A DNA stretch of 23,540 bases from a virus, in IMG/VR virus record IMGVR_UViG_3300043449_000182, positions 1-23,540 of that record. One strand, 5' to 3'. Made by a program: the position numbers and the translations under genes. The notes beneath the pieces were generated by a model. That model did not search any database and was not told where the DNA came from. It was given only the letters and a program-made list of their open reading frames with translations. Positions 8,093-16,528 of this stretch are shown piece after piece; positions within the stretch are counted from its first letter, which is position 1; each line of letters opens with the position of its first letter.

Positions 8093-8494
8093 TTATTCAA
8101 ATCGCTGCTTGATTTCTTCGACTTTGGCAAGCCACTCATCCATTGTTGCTTCACCGCGTTGGGCTTTGAAGAACAAAGGATCAGACTCAACACGATATGC
8201 CTCAGCACGAGCAGCTTTGGTGGCAGCAAGGACAGAAGCAGCATCTGCGTCCAGTTCCTCTTTCGTCTTAGGCTCTACCGTAATGGTGAAGACTTGGTTG
8301 TCCTCAACATAGGCAGGGCAAGCCACGAGTTTTTCGGTTGCATGGTCATAGGGCTTCCACACAGTTACCTGAAGGTAGCCTAGTTCCTCGATCTGAGCCA
8401 AGGTAGGGCCACCAGCACCGAAAGAGGTGTTAGGCAGCATGGAAGTGTGGTCGGCAATATCAATGCCTGTGTCAGTTACTTTTGCAATTAGCAT
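8093..8494 (-). CDS. Small fibre-associated accessory protein
   Basis: 133 residues. The N-terminal two-thirds is beta-rich and unassigned. The C-terminal part, after an Ala-rich helix, reads 'RAEAYRVESDPLFFKAQRGE' then 'ATMDEWLAKVEEIKQRF'. This pattern ('AyR.EsDPLff...RGEat..eWl.kv.eIk.ry') is common in small proteins encoded beside phage fibres, some annotated as fibre assembly proteins. It follows the LamG-like gene with a 3-base gap, and its ribosome site (ACGAGG) lies within the end of that gene. A chaperone or base-of-fibre role is inferred. Confidence 0.6.
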   Translation of the reverse strand: MLIAKVTDTGIDIADHTSMLPNTSFGAGGPTLAQIEELGYLQVTVWKPYDHATEKLVACPAYVEDNQVFTITVEPKTKEELDADAASVLAATKAARAEAYRVESDPLFFKAQRGEATMDEWLAKVEEIKQRFE

Positions 8495-8497
8495 GTA

Positions 8498-10501
8498 TTA
8501 CCTCGTTGGGAAGGGTGCTGTTGGTGGTGTGAAGTTGGCAGTGTAACGAGCGTAGCCTTTGGTGATGCGGAGATCGTCAAGGTAGCCGTTCATTGCATTT
8601 GTACCAGTTCGGTCAGCGCCTACATAACCAATACTTGTCTGGTTGAAGTTGTCGTTGATCGCTCCACCGCTTGTAGCATCAGATGTACCACTTAGATAAA
8701 TTTTTACGTTACCCGTTGCAGTGCCGTTACGCACAACAGCAATGTGATACCACTGACCTGATGACAGTGCTGTAGAGCCAGTCAAGGTACTGGATGTGTA
8801 GTTGAAGACGATTTGGTTGCTTGAGTTGACACCTAGCGCCCACCCAGTTGTCGATGTGCCTTTGGCTGCAATATATTTTGCAGTACCTGTTGTAGACAAA
8901 TACACCCATCCTTCAATTGTAAAATTACCTGTACCAAACTGATTTGCAGGTGAATCAACAAATGTAAGCCAGTCCCCAGTCCCGTCAAATGCCATCGAGC
9001 TACTACCGAACTTAGCCTGAGCCGTGGACACCTTGGCATCACCCACAGTCACCAGATCATTCAACGTAGCAGCATCGTAGATACCAGCGTTGGTGCAGTT
9101 CAGCAGCAGGGATGTGCCTGTGATTGCTGTGACAGGTGATGTTGGAGGGGTAAAGGCTGCGGTATAGACGGCAGTGCCGTTAACAATTCGCAGGTTTGAA
9201 ATGTAGCCTGGGAAATAGTAAAACGGGCTGTAACTGTACCGACCAATTGCAAGAGCACCATCCGAAAGTGTTGATGTATCCGTTGCGCTTCCAGAGGACA
9301 AAGTTAATTGTTGCCCATTTAAGAAACAGCGAACAGTCCCGCTTTGTCTGGAGATTGCAATGTGATACCAAGTGTTCCTGACAAATGTGAAATTCCAGTT
9401 TGGGTAATTGCTACTACGAGCAAACCCCACTTCAATGGCGGTTGGTTTTATACCAACATACGATGGGAAATCCGTTTCGCCAAGTAACATACTGAATGTC
9501 GGTAAATTGGTCAGGTACACCCACCCTTCAATAGTAAAGTCCCCTGAAAAAGTCTGACCCCCAGATGTTGTCAGGTAGTCCGTTGTTCCGTTAAAGAAAC
9601 CACTCCCCCCATTACTCACACCATAGCTCGAAGCAGGGCTGAATGGATCAAAAGCCTGAACCGTTGGAGTCCCTGTAACAGTGATAGCAAAGTTGTTGCT
9701 GCTGTTGTCTTTGAAGCGGTTGCTCTGGCAAGTCAGCAGGGATGTTCCGCTTACTGCTGTCAGAGGTGTGGTTGAGGGTGTGAAGTTGCTGGTGTAGAGG
9801 GCTGTGCCATTGACAATACGGGCATTTGAAATATATCCGGGGAATGGCTCTGGCAAAGAAGTTCCGCGCTGAGCAATTTGTGCAGAAACACGCCCCGTGA
9901 GATCATATACGGCAGGCATTGCAGCGCTACCTTTTTGAACGCCGTTAACATACACATACACCATTGCACCGTTGCGAACAATTGCAATGTGATTCCATGT
10001 GTTTGATGTAATTCCGGTGCTAGTAGCAGTCAAAAATTCATTATCAGAACCAGCAGTTCCGCTACCAACATAAAATTTTATGTTGTAGTTGCTTTCAAAA
10101 CGCAAGTTCCATCCATAACCTCGACCGGAACTTAAATCAGTATGGGTCATCAATGTCTGGTTAAATGACGTTCCCGTTGAGTAAGCCCAACACTCAATAG
10201 TAAAGTTGCCATTGCCAATCAAGTTTTGGTTTACGGTTCCCGGAAACGACAAATACTGCGTTGACCCACTAAAGTAATTACTCCACTGACCATCAGGCCA
10301 GTACGGAGTCACAGAACCCTGCGTAGGCGTACCGTTGCGGGTGATGGTGAAGTTGTTGGAGCTGCTGTCCAAGAACGTGTTGTTCTGCTGACCGTTGGTT
10401 CCTGTGTCGTTCAACAGCAAAGAGACATAGTTGAACTGAGGATCGGTAGATGCCGGAGGAGCACCAGCGGCAGCAGCAGCAGTCTTAGAAGCAGCAAACA
10501 T
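8498..10501 (-). CDS. Virion surface protein with three LamG-like domains
   Basis: 667 residues made of three successive concanavalin/LamG-like units at about 20-240, 245-455 and 460-660. Each carries the same landmarks: 'FTIE(C/G)W(A/V)Y', then 'W(N/Y)HIA(I/V)', then 'GY(I/L)(S/D)(N/D)(A/L)RI' and a closing 'YT..FTP(P/S)T(T/S/A)P'. Such beta-sandwiches bind carbohydrates or proteins on the cell surface, so this is likely a fibre or capsid decoration used in adsorption. The N-terminus is an Ala-rich linker with no signal peptide. The gene lies between the collagen-like fibre gene and a small accessory gene. The units differ enough to have diverged after duplication. Confidence 0.8.
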   Translation of the reverse strand: MFAASKTAAAAAGAPPASTDPQFNYVSLLLNDTGTNGQQNNTFLDSSSNNFTITRNGTPTQGSVTPYWPDGQWSNYFSGSTQYLSFPGTVNQNLIGNGNFTIECWAYSTGTSFNQTLMTHTDLSSGRGYGWNLRFESNYNIKFYVGSGTAGSDNEFLTATSTGITSNTWNHIAIVRNGAMVYVYVNGVQKGSAAMPAVYDLTGRVSAQIAQRGTSLPEPFPGYISNARIVNGTALYTSNFTPSTTPLTAVSGTSLLTCQSNRFKDNSSNNFAITVTGTPTVQAFDPFSPASSYGVSNGGSGFFNGTTDYLTTSGGQTFSGDFTIEGWVYLTNLPTFSMLLGETDFPSYVGIKPTAIEVGFARSSNYPNWNFTFVRNTWYHIAISRQSGTVRCFLNGQQLTLSSGSATDTSTLSDGALAIGRYSYSPFYYFPGYISNLRIVNGTAVYTAAFTPPTSPVTAITGTSLLLNCTNAGIYDAATLNDLVTVGDAKVSTAQAKFGSSSMAFDGTGDWLTFVDSPANQFGTGNFTIEGWVYLSTTGTAKYIAAKGTSTTGWALGVNSSNQIVFNYTSSTLTGSTALSSGQWYHIAVVRNGTATGNVKIYLSGTSDATSGGAINDNFNQTSIGYVGADRTGTNAMNGYLDDLRITKGYARYTANFTPPTAPFPTR

Positions 10502-10510
10502 TTAATTACC

Positions 10511-11452
10511 TCAAGGTGTGTAGTTTTGGCCTACTGTAGTTCCGTACCAGTTAGTGCCATCACTAAAAAATGAATAAATATCCATACGTGAAGCCGTGGA
10601 AGTCACTGTAGGAGCAGCGCCAGAAGGCCATTTAACAGTAGACCAAGTAACAGAAAAACCACCTGTGCCTGTTTTTAAATAGACAATAAATGACTTGCCA
10701 GCAGCAGCCGTAGGCATTGTAATGGTAGTACCCGCAGTTAGTGTCAGATTCTCAACTGTTCCATCAGTTAGGTTAAGCGTAATAGCAGAACCTGTATTAG
10801 CTGTGTTTTGAGTTTCTGTATAGTTAGTAACTGTTGGGTTGGTAAATGTTTTATTTGTTAATGTCTGTGTATCTGTAGTACCAACAAGAGTACCAGAAGG
10901 GGCTGTTAACGATCCGTTCCAAGCAGTCCCTGAGCTTACAGCAATACCTGCTGCGGGATAAACCATAGAACCTGTTGAAACAGCTGCCCAAGAAGCATTA
11001 GTACCATTAGTTGTCAAGTACTTACCTGAGTTGCCTGTTTGAGAAGGAAGCAGTTCATTAAGCGAAGCTGCTCCATTCTTCAACGTAGCATAAACACTAG
11101 CAGCTTGCTCAGAAGAAACCTCACCAGCATTGATCTCATTCCCGTTGGAAAGCTTCAATACCAGTGAGCCGTCAAAGTCGATGTAGGCATCTGTAACACT
11201 TACACCGTCTTTACCGTCTTCTCCGTCAATACCATCTTTACCGTTAACGCCATCAAGACCATTTATACCGTCTTTGCCATTAATACCATCTTTTCCATCT
11301 CGACCGGCAAGGCCAGCATCACCTTTATCACCTTTTTCGCCCTTCTCACCTTGCAAACCTCGTGGGCCTACCGGCATTTGAAGAACTTCTTTGACATCAG
11401 TGCGAAGTTTCTTAAATTCCCGAGCGAGAACAAGCAAATTAGTGTCAGCCAT
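10511..11452 (-). CDS. Collagen-like fibre protein
   Basis: 313 residues. A short helical head (1-25: MADTNLLVLAREFKKLRTDV...) is followed at about 29-84 by uninterrupted Gly-X-Y triplets, including GLQGEKGEKGDKG and repeated GKDGINGKDG units. These should form a collagen-like triple helix. After a short 'VSVTDAYIDFDGSLVLKLSN' strand region comes a Thr/Asn-rich shaft. The C-terminal 'TWSTVKWPSGAAPTVTS' and 'MDIYSFFSDGTNWYG' form a domain that recurs at fibre ends. The head may dock onto the virion. The start overlaps the portal stop by 8 bases (ATGGCTGA). Whether the fibre sits on capsid or tail cannot be told. Confidence 0.8.
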   Translation of the reverse strand: MADTNLLVLAREFKKLRTDVKEVLQMPVGPRGLQGEKGEKGDKGDAGLAGRDGKDGINGKDGINGLDGVNGKDGIDGEDGKDGVSVTDAYIDFDGSLVLKLSNGNEINAGEVSSEQAASVYATLKNGAASLNELLPSQTGNSGKYLTTNGTNASWAAVSTGSMVYPAAGIAVSSGTAWNGSLTAPSGTLVGTTDTQTLTNKTFTNPTVTNYTETQNTANTGSAITLNLTDGTVENLTLTAGTTITMPTAAAGKSFIVYLKTGTGGFSVTWSTVKWPSGAAPTVTSTASRMDIYSFFSDGTNWYGTTVGQNYTP

Positions 11453-13469
11453 TAGCTGTGTCCTTCATTAAAGATTGAAAAGTTGAGTTTTCAGCCTGTT
11501 TTGACTTCATTTGAGCTAAAGCGATACGCTCATTAGAGTCAATATCTTTTTCTTTAAGCATCAAATCAGCCAACTTCAAGCGCTTGTCAAAGTCATCGCC
11601 GTTATCTAGGTTAGTAGAAGCCGCCTGAACAACTTTAACACGCAATTCTTCAGGCATTAACTGAGTTTCAACCATTGTTTGTTGAGCTTCTGCCTGATAT
11701 TTCTGTGCCTGAGCCTGAGCAACTGCCAAATCAGCTTGCAATTTAGCCATGACAGCTTGTTGTTGCATCTGAGCTTGTGCTTGAGCTTCAGGATTAGGCT
11801 GACTCATCTGATCCAAGGCTGCAATCAACTCCATACGGTTGCTCAAAGAGCTATTACCCAAGATACCTTTAAGGATCAGGGGCAACACAGGAGTGTTAGG
11901 GCCTAATGTCTGCAACAAGGCAATGAACTGTTGCTGTTCAAACTCACGAGCCAAGATACCCAAGGTAGCTGTTGGAATAAATTTCACATCAGCAGAAGGA
12001 TAACGCTCGGAATCAAACTGCATATAGCGCCATGCAGCTTTGTTAATGAAAGGAATCAGGAAGTCTTCTTGGAAGTTACTCAAGGTACGTTTGTACTTCT
12101 TGATGATACCTGCCATAGCCATAGACATACCACCAGCGCCAGCGTCTCGAGGAGCTGCTGAAGGCATACCTGCACTGTCAACAGTACCTGTAGCTTGCAA
12201 CAGCAGACGTTCATAGTTCTGTGAAGCCTGCACCGAAGCTGGATCGTGAACACCGAACTTCAAAGGCATCATAATCTGGTTAGGATCACCATTCGTCAGG
12301 AATGACTTACCGGGACGTACTTCAAACTTAGCTCCACGAGGTAAGCGAGTAGCATCCATAGCCATCATAGGAGCGCTTGTAAGGGCGCGAGAGTCCATAT
12401 CCATACGCAGGCTACCATCAATGGCTTTCTGCATATTGTAGGCCTTCTCAGCCGTTCCACGACCAAACACACGACCGGGTACTGTGTCATCCTGATACAA
12501 CATGACAGGACGATCCTTCATCATGTAGGGATTCTCTTCAGCTTTCAGAAGTTTGCTACCGTTAGCAATAACGATAATGGCTTCCACCAAGTCAGAGTAA
12601 TCGTCAGACAAAGAGTCTTCAGGAAACAGGTCAGCAACCTCTTCTTCGTTCTCCAGTTGTTCCAAGTACTCACGAGGAACCAGACCATAGTAAGTCAACA
12701 GACGAACCTTACCTTCAAGGTAGTTAGTCAGGTCATCAGTGGGTTCTAAGTCGTCATCAGGAGCGTCTAAGCCCAAGTCAATCTTACGGTAGATACCGCT
12801 TTCCATGCCTTCCACAACTTTGTGAACAGACACAAACTTTTCAATGGCACAACCCATAGCGTCATCCAAGGATGTAGCATTAGGATCAACCAAGAAATTC
12901 TTAGGATTGACAGGAACCAATTTAACTGCTGTACGATCTTTCTCAGAAACGCCAATAGCAGCTTGACCAACAACGCCGGGAATAGCCTGAGTTGCAGGAG
13001 CGTACTCTTTCTCGGTCTTGACGATGATTTCACCGATACCAGTGCCGTAGATCTCAGCCATCAACTCAATCTGGTCAATAGCTTTCTTAATCTTGTCACG
13101 GGCAAAGTCTTCGTTAAGCTTTAGCTTGATCTCTTCGACATCCAAGGGATTGCCGTTAACGTCCATAATGTCATCTTTGATGTCAAAGAAGTCACCTTGA
13201 CCGAAGATAGCTTCCATGATCTCAGCGTGACGAGTCTCGATAGCTTGCTGAGTAGCAGGGGAGATGATACGGCTACGCTCACTCTCACGAGTCTTATCTT
13301 CAGCAGCCCATACGCCACGGAAGATACGCTCATACTGCAACCAGTTATCCAAATAATTTTGATCTCTCCAGTCTCTCCAAGAATCTGTATGACTAACTAC
13401 CCAGTCAACTATTTCTTTATCGGATTCCGTGGGTTCATCAAATTGGTTTTGTTCCAAGTTTTCACTCAT
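11445..13469 (-). CDS. Portal protein
   Basis: 674 residues, the usual size for a podovirus portal that includes a C-terminal barrel. 'YLDNWLQYERIFRGVWAAED' and 'SRIISPATQQAIETRHAEIM' near the start and 'VPVNPKNFLVDPNATSLDDA' about 185-205 match P22/T7-family portal patterns. 'DRPVMLYQDDTVPGRVFGRG' about 310-340 matches the central clip/stem region. Residues about 560-620 are Gln/Ala-rich helix (QAQAQMQQQAVMAKLQADLA...), the barrel that projects into the head. It forms the dodecameric DNA entry ring at one capsid vertex and binds the terminase. It lies after the terminase, separated from it by an HNH endonuclease gene whose stop overlaps the portal start by 8 bases. Confidence 0.9.
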   Translation of the reverse strand: MSENLEQNQFDEPTESDKEIVDWVVSHTDSWRDWRDQNYLDNWLQYERIFRGVWAAEDKTRESERSRIISPATQQAIETRHAEIMEAIFGQGDFFDIKDDIMDVNGNPLDVEEIKLKLNEDFARDKIKKAIDQIELMAEIYGTGIGEIIVKTEKEYAPATQAIPGVVGQAAIGVSEKDRTAVKLVPVNPKNFLVDPNATSLDDAMGCAIEKFVSVHKVVEGMESGIYRKIDLGLDAPDDDLEPTDDLTNYLEGKVRLLTYYGLVPREYLEQLENEEEVADLFPEDSLSDDYSDLVEAIIVIANGSKLLKAEENPYMMKDRPVMLYQDDTVPGRVFGRGTAEKAYNMQKAIDGSLRMDMDSRALTSAPMMAMDATRLPRGAKFEVRPGKSFLTNGDPNQIMMPLKFGVHDPASVQASQNYERLLLQATGTVDSAGMPSAAPRDAGAGGMSMAMAGIIKKYKRTLSNFQEDFLIPFINKAAWRYMQFDSERYPSADVKFIPTATLGILAREFEQQQFIALLQTLGPNTPVLPLILKGILGNSSLSNRMELIAALDQMSQPNPEAQAQAQMQQQAVMAKLQADLAVAQAQAQKYQAEAQQTMVETQLMPEELRVKVVQAASTNLDNGDDFDKRLKLADLMLKEKDIDSNERIALAQMKSKQAENSTFQSLMKDTANG

Positions 13470-13962
13470 GTTTGTTGTGCTTTCTAAGATTTTCAGATGC
13501 AGGAATTACTGCTAAATTCCATGGTACATGTAATCCAGATACGTTTTTACCTTGTAGCGGCACAATGTGATCAACATGCCAAGTAATATCTGTCTCTTTA
13601 TTACGCATTGCTGCTACTTGATAGTAGCAAAGAATTCGCACTAAATCCTCTTCAGTCAACCAAGAAGGCATACGTTGCTTCTTAGCTGCTTCTCTCTTTT
13701 TCTGTGCGGCACATCTACGTGCTTTATTTGATTGAGCATACTGGGCAGCATAGTCTAAAACATATTGTTTATTCTTTTCTACCCATTGCTTTTTAAATTC
13801 ATTACGGACATTTTTGGTGTCGGCAGGCAAAGAAGCGTAGTAAGAAGCACATCCTTCTTTTCTGCATTCTTTACATTGATAATTGTAACCATCTTTGTTG
13901 CATGAATTCTTGTGGAATTCCGTGAAGTCCTTAACATCACCGCATTTGCTACATTCTTTCAT
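13462..13962 (-). CDS. HNH homing endonuclease between terminase and portal
   Basis: 166 residues from the Met of MKECSKCGDVKDFTEF. This start is chosen because AAAGGAG lies 6 bases upstream, whereas a start 23 codons earlier has no site. An N-terminal zinc-finger pattern (C4-x2-C7 ... C-x2-C near residue 32) resembles other phage HNH proteins. A Lys/Ala-rich helix spans about 70-100. The C-terminal 'WHVDHIVPLQGKNVSGLHVP' followed by 'WNLAVIPASENLRKHNK' is an HNH nuclease core (H-V-D-H-I ... N ... N-x2-K). It probably cuts phage DNA lacking the insert to spread itself. The stop codon overlaps the portal start, so portal translation may have adapted to the insertion. Confidence 0.88.
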   Translation of the reverse strand: MKECSKCGDVKDFTEFHKNSCNKDGYNYQCKECRKEGCASYYASLPADTKNVRNEFKKQWVEKNKQYVLDYAAQYAQSNKARRCAAQKKREAAKKQRMPSWLTEEDLVRILCYYQVAAMRNKETDITWHVDHIVPLQGKNVSGLHVPWNLAVIPASENLRKHNKHE

Positions 13963-14037
13963 TTTGATCTCCTTTCGAGAGAAAGCAGGTGTTTTGACAC
14001 ACGCACCTGTAACGTGTCGAAAGCCCATCAAAGGGTG

Positions 14038-15294
14038 TCAATAAGCGGAAATAGGATCGTATACTTCGTATTCTTCTTCTTCAAAATCAGGCAGAAAAGA
14101 ACCAATAGCCATCTGCTCGACATAAGCTAAAGCGTCTACTAAGTCGTCATGCACACCCTTAGTGGGAAACATTATCAGTTGGTCTTTGAACTCTTCAAAG
14201 TCTTCATCCTCATTAAGGATAATGTGACCGTGTTCAAAGCGTCCTTGTAATGCCCAGACAACACGATCAGTCTTCTTCTTGTTACCGTGAGTAAGTGTCT
14301 GAATATGAGCAAAGGTGTTGTACTGGCGCATCATGTCCTGCAACACACCCATAACAGCGTTCATGGCTGTGCCTCGCTCAATACCAATCTGAATAGGCTG
14401 ATACTCTTTAATGTTCTTTAAGATCCTCATGCAGGTGTCTTTAATATCCCACCGTCCATGCTCAATCTTGTGAACATACCATTTGTTATCTGTACCGATC
14501 TTAACCACTGCAATAGCAGTCTCGTCCAGTCTCTTCTTGTTCTGGGAACCATCTGAGATGTTCTCAAAGCCTGCCAAGTCAATGGCAATGACATAAGAAC
14601 CATCCTTAGTTACTTCACCCTCTTTAATCCACTCAGGCTTGAAGATGTCAGAACCTGCGGTATCAAAGCTAGACAAGTATTCTTGCTTGAATGCAAAGCT
14701 ACTCAAGGTACGCTTGGCAGCTTCAATTTCTTTAGGATCAATGGTTTCGTTATCCGCAGTAGTTTTATGCCATGACTTCCATTCGTCATCTGTTCCGTCC
14801 TGTCCTAATTTGAAGACATCATAGAACCAGTTACGACCAGAAGGTGTGGAGATGAATAAGGCTCTACCTTTTTTGTCAGACAAAGAAGCTCGAATGATCT
14901 TCTGCCATACATCTTCTTTAATAAAGGCGCATTCGTCCATAACTACGTAGGTTAAAGACACACCTCGCAAAGAGTCTGGGTTGTCGGCACCACGTACAAG
15001 GATCTTCTTACCGTTGATCAGTGTAATCTCAAGGTTATTGATATGGGAAGACTTGATAACAGGCCTACCTAGCTCATGGAGTAAGTCCCAGATAATTGTT
15101 CGTGCCTGACCTAGGGTAGGAGCAATGTACATCACTGCTGATCCTTCAGGGCAGTTTAAACCTTCGATAAGCAGTGTGACAGCAGACAGACGGGACTTAC
15201 CACACCGACGACCAGCAGCTACAACTTTGAATCGGGTAGAGTCTTTAAAGACTTCTTGTTGCCAAGTAAGCAATGCAAAGTTAAGTTCAGACAT
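14038..15294 (-). CDS. terL: Terminase large subunit
   Basis: 418 residues from MSELNFALLTWQQEVF. The ATP-driven packaging motor is visible: Walker A 'AAGRRCGKS' at about 26-34, Walker B 'LTYVVMDECAF' at about 110-120, and the 'ISTPSGRNWFYDVFK' coupling motif at about 150. The RNase H-like nuclease follows with 'YVIAIDLAGFENISDGSQNK' at about 236-255, 'IQIGIERGTAMNAVMG' at about 310-325 and 'GVHDDLVDALAYVEQM' at about 378-393. It cuts concatemers and pumps DNA through the portal. The start at 15294 overlaps the stop of the upstream GIY-YIG gene by 8 bases. A longer frame back to 15363 runs inside that gene and is unlikely. Confidence 0.95.
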   Translation of the reverse strand: MSELNFALLTWQQEVFKDSTRFKVVAAGRRCGKSRLSAVTLLIEGLNCPEGSAVMYIAPTLGQARTIIWDLLHELGRPVIKSSHINNLEITLINGKKILVRGADNPDSLRGVSLTYVVMDECAFIKEDVWQKIIRASLSDKKGRALFISTPSGRNWFYDVFKLGQDGTDDEWKSWHKTTADNETIDPKEIEAAKRTLSSFAFKQEYLSSFDTAGSDIFKPEWIKEGEVTKDGSYVIAIDLAGFENISDGSQNKKRLDETAIAVVKIGTDNKWYVHKIEHGRWDIKDTCMRILKNIKEYQPIQIGIERGTAMNAVMGVLQDMMRQYNTFAHIQTLTHGNKKKTDRVVWALQGRFEHGHIILNEDEDFEEFKDQLIMFPTKGVHDDLVDALAYVEQMAIGSFLPDFEEEEYEVYDPISAY

Positions 15295-15865
15295 AAGTCC
15301 ACTCTTTCTTACCTGCTCTTTTAAAAATTCCTTTGCAGGCTTTAACAATAGAACTAGGATCAACAGTTTCGCTTAAACCTGCTTCTGTTACTGAGGCGTA
15401 TGTTACGCCTGATGTAAGGCACTTAACTTTCTTTTTTGTTTCTTCTCTTAGAATAGCCAAAGTATTTCTACTTTTTTCAGCATGTTCTAAAGAAAGGCTT
15501 CGTCCTTGCAAAGAAGAAGAAATATTAGCTTTACGTTGTTCTGTCAAAGGAATTCCTTTTAACTTTAAAGCTCGTTTTTGCTTTTCTTCATTTCCTTGCT
15601 TACGACCTGAAGTTCCTTCTCCTCCGTCAGTCAGGTTGACTAACTGAGATTCAAAACACCCAATCAAAAACTTTTCATGCTCAAAGGCTTCAGCTTCTGT
15701 ATCCCACTCGGATAGTATTTCAACTATACGTCCGTGTTTTGCTACTGTGTATTTCCAATACTTATTTCGGCTTGCGGTTTGCCATGCGCGACGATGGCTT
15801 CCTTTTCCAATATAAAATATCTTTTTTGTGTCGGATGTAAAGTGAGCGTACGTGTAATACTTCAT
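15287..15865 (-). CDS. GIY-YIG homing endonuclease between the terminase genes
   Basis: 192 residues. 'YYTYAHFTSDTKKIFYIGKG' at the start is the GIY...YIG pair (here YTY and YIG), followed by 'RRAWQTASRNKYW', 'EAEAFEHEKFLIGCFES' and 'LVNLTDGGEGTSG', the expected nuclease blocks of the I-TevI type. A basic linker about 95-140 contains helix-forming 'RSLSLEHAEKSRNTLA', and the C-terminal 'SGVTYASVTEAGLSETVDPS' to the end looks like a NUMOD1-type DNA-binding module. It starts with a 4-base ATGA overlap on the small terminase gene and ends with an 8-base overlap on terL, splitting the terminase pair. Confidence 0.92.
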   Translation of the reverse strand: MKYYTYAHFTSDTKKIFYIGKGSHRRAWQTASRNKYWKYTVAKHGRIVEILSEWDTEAEAFEHEKFLIGCFESQLVNLTDGGEGTSGRKQGNEEKQKRALKLKGIPLTEQRKANISSSLQGRSLSLEHAEKSRNTLAILREETKKKVKCLTSGVTYASVTEAGLSETVDPSSIVKACKGIFKRAGKKEWTYV

Positions 15866-16242
15866 TCTTTGGGCTCCACATCAGAAATGTCAAAAGTATT
15901 TTCATCAGTAGAAACAGTAGGAGACGACAACCCCGTTATGTTAATGCTGATTTGTGGCACTCCTCCGCCTTGTTTAGAAGCTTCAAAAGTAGATACAGGT
16001 ATAATACGATCCACAATTAATTTCCAAGCTGCTGCTTGCGCTTTATGTTCATCGTTAAGAGCTGCATCGTAAATGGCCTCTAAGACCTTAGCACTCTTAG
16101 GCGAGTTAAGCATACGTAGCTTATACTCATTAATGATAGCAGCCTCTCCTTTAGGACGACCTACTGATCTACTTTCTTTAATTTCTGTAAGCTCTGACTT
16201 CTTTGGTCTTCCAGCTTTACGTTTAGGTAATCCATTGTCCAT
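15862..16242 (-). CDS. Putative terminase small subunit
   Basis: 126 residues. The basic N-terminus carries two AT-hook-like motifs, KAGRPKK (about 9-15) and SVGRPKG (about 26-32), which fit DNA binding. A helical middle ('SAKVLEAIYDAALNDEHKAQ' with 'AAAWKLIVDRIIP', about 54-82) resembles the oligomerising core of small terminases. A Ser/Thr/Asp-rich acidic tail follows, as in subunits that contact the large terminase. It is the first gene of the leftward operon and precedes terL, apart from the inserted endonuclease. AAAGGATAA precedes the ATG. Small terminases are poorly conserved, so the name rests on position and composition. Confidence 0.7.
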   Translation of the reverse strand: MDNGLPKRKAGRPKKSELTEIKESRSVGRPKGEAAIINEYKLRMLNSPKSAKVLEAIYDAALNDEHKAQAAAWKLIVDRIIPVSTFEASKQGGGVPQISINITGLSSPTVSTDENTFDISDVEPKE

Positions 16243-16303
16243 TTGTCTTTATCCTTTCTTTTAGGGAGACAAAACATCTATTGTCTTAGACACCATCTAT
16301 GCA

Positions 16304-16320
16304 CTTAAAGTACTTTAAAG
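16304..16320. promoter_or_regulatory. AAGTACTT palindrome near the terS leader
   Basis: CTTAAAGTACTTTAAAG is a near-perfect palindrome centred on AGTACT, about 60 bases upstream of the small terminase gene. Similar AAGTACTT cores occur in the hairpin element (16359-16367 and 19692-19701), beside promoter P1 (17013-17020) and at 19743-19751. A protein-binding site is possible; no binding protein is known. Confidence 0.4.
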
Positions 16321-16343
16321 TAACATAGAAGTTAAGAACTTAG

Positions 16344-16398
16344 TAAGTTATTTATTATAAGTACTTATTTAAGTAATTTACTTATAGTATTTAACTTA
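16344..16398 (-). repeat. Leader hairpin element, copy A (leftward transcript)
   Basis: In the untranslated leader of the leftward operon, a stem forms from TAAGTTA (16392-16398) with TAACTTA (16344-16350), and from TATAAGTA (16379-16386) with TACTTATA (16356-16363). A symmetrical 5x5 internal loop separates the stems, and the end loop is 15 bases. Within it, AAGTTAAATACTATAAGTA is identical to the element at 19663-19681, and TAAGTACTTATAA is identical to 19692-19704, in the same order relative to transcription. Almost entirely A/T. Confidence 0.8.
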
Positions 16399-16485
16399 TA
16401 CATTCGTTGTATCAACTGTGCAGATTCCTGTTAAGTCCTTAAGAGTCCATCACCTTCTTAGTTACTTAATTTATCTATTACGTAT

Positions 16486-16514
16486 ATTATACCATACTTT
16501 GACGTACTTGTCAA
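16486..16514 (-). promoter_or_regulatory. PL: consensus sigma70 promoter for the leftward (virion) operon
   Basis: On the minus strand TTGACA (16514-16509) and TATAAT (16491-16486) are both perfect, separated by exactly 17 bases, with TGG in front of the -10 (extended -10). The predicted start is near 16479, giving a leader of about 237 bases before terS. The -35 lies in CTTGACAAGTACGTCAAAG, which contains the inverted repeat TTGAC...GTCAA and matches the -35 region of P1. This is the strongest promoter in the window. Confidence 0.9.
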
Positions 16515-16528
16515 GCTTTTTCTTCATC

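Noticed and set aside
11170-11400. DNA-level tandem repeat
   Set aside because: The periodicity is explained by Gly-X-Y codons of the collagen-like protein.
15294-15363. Upstream extension of the large terminase
   Set aside because: The extra 23 codons lie wholly inside the GIY-YIG gene and precede the conserved start MSELNFALLTWQQEVF; the internal ATG gives the usual 8-base overlap.
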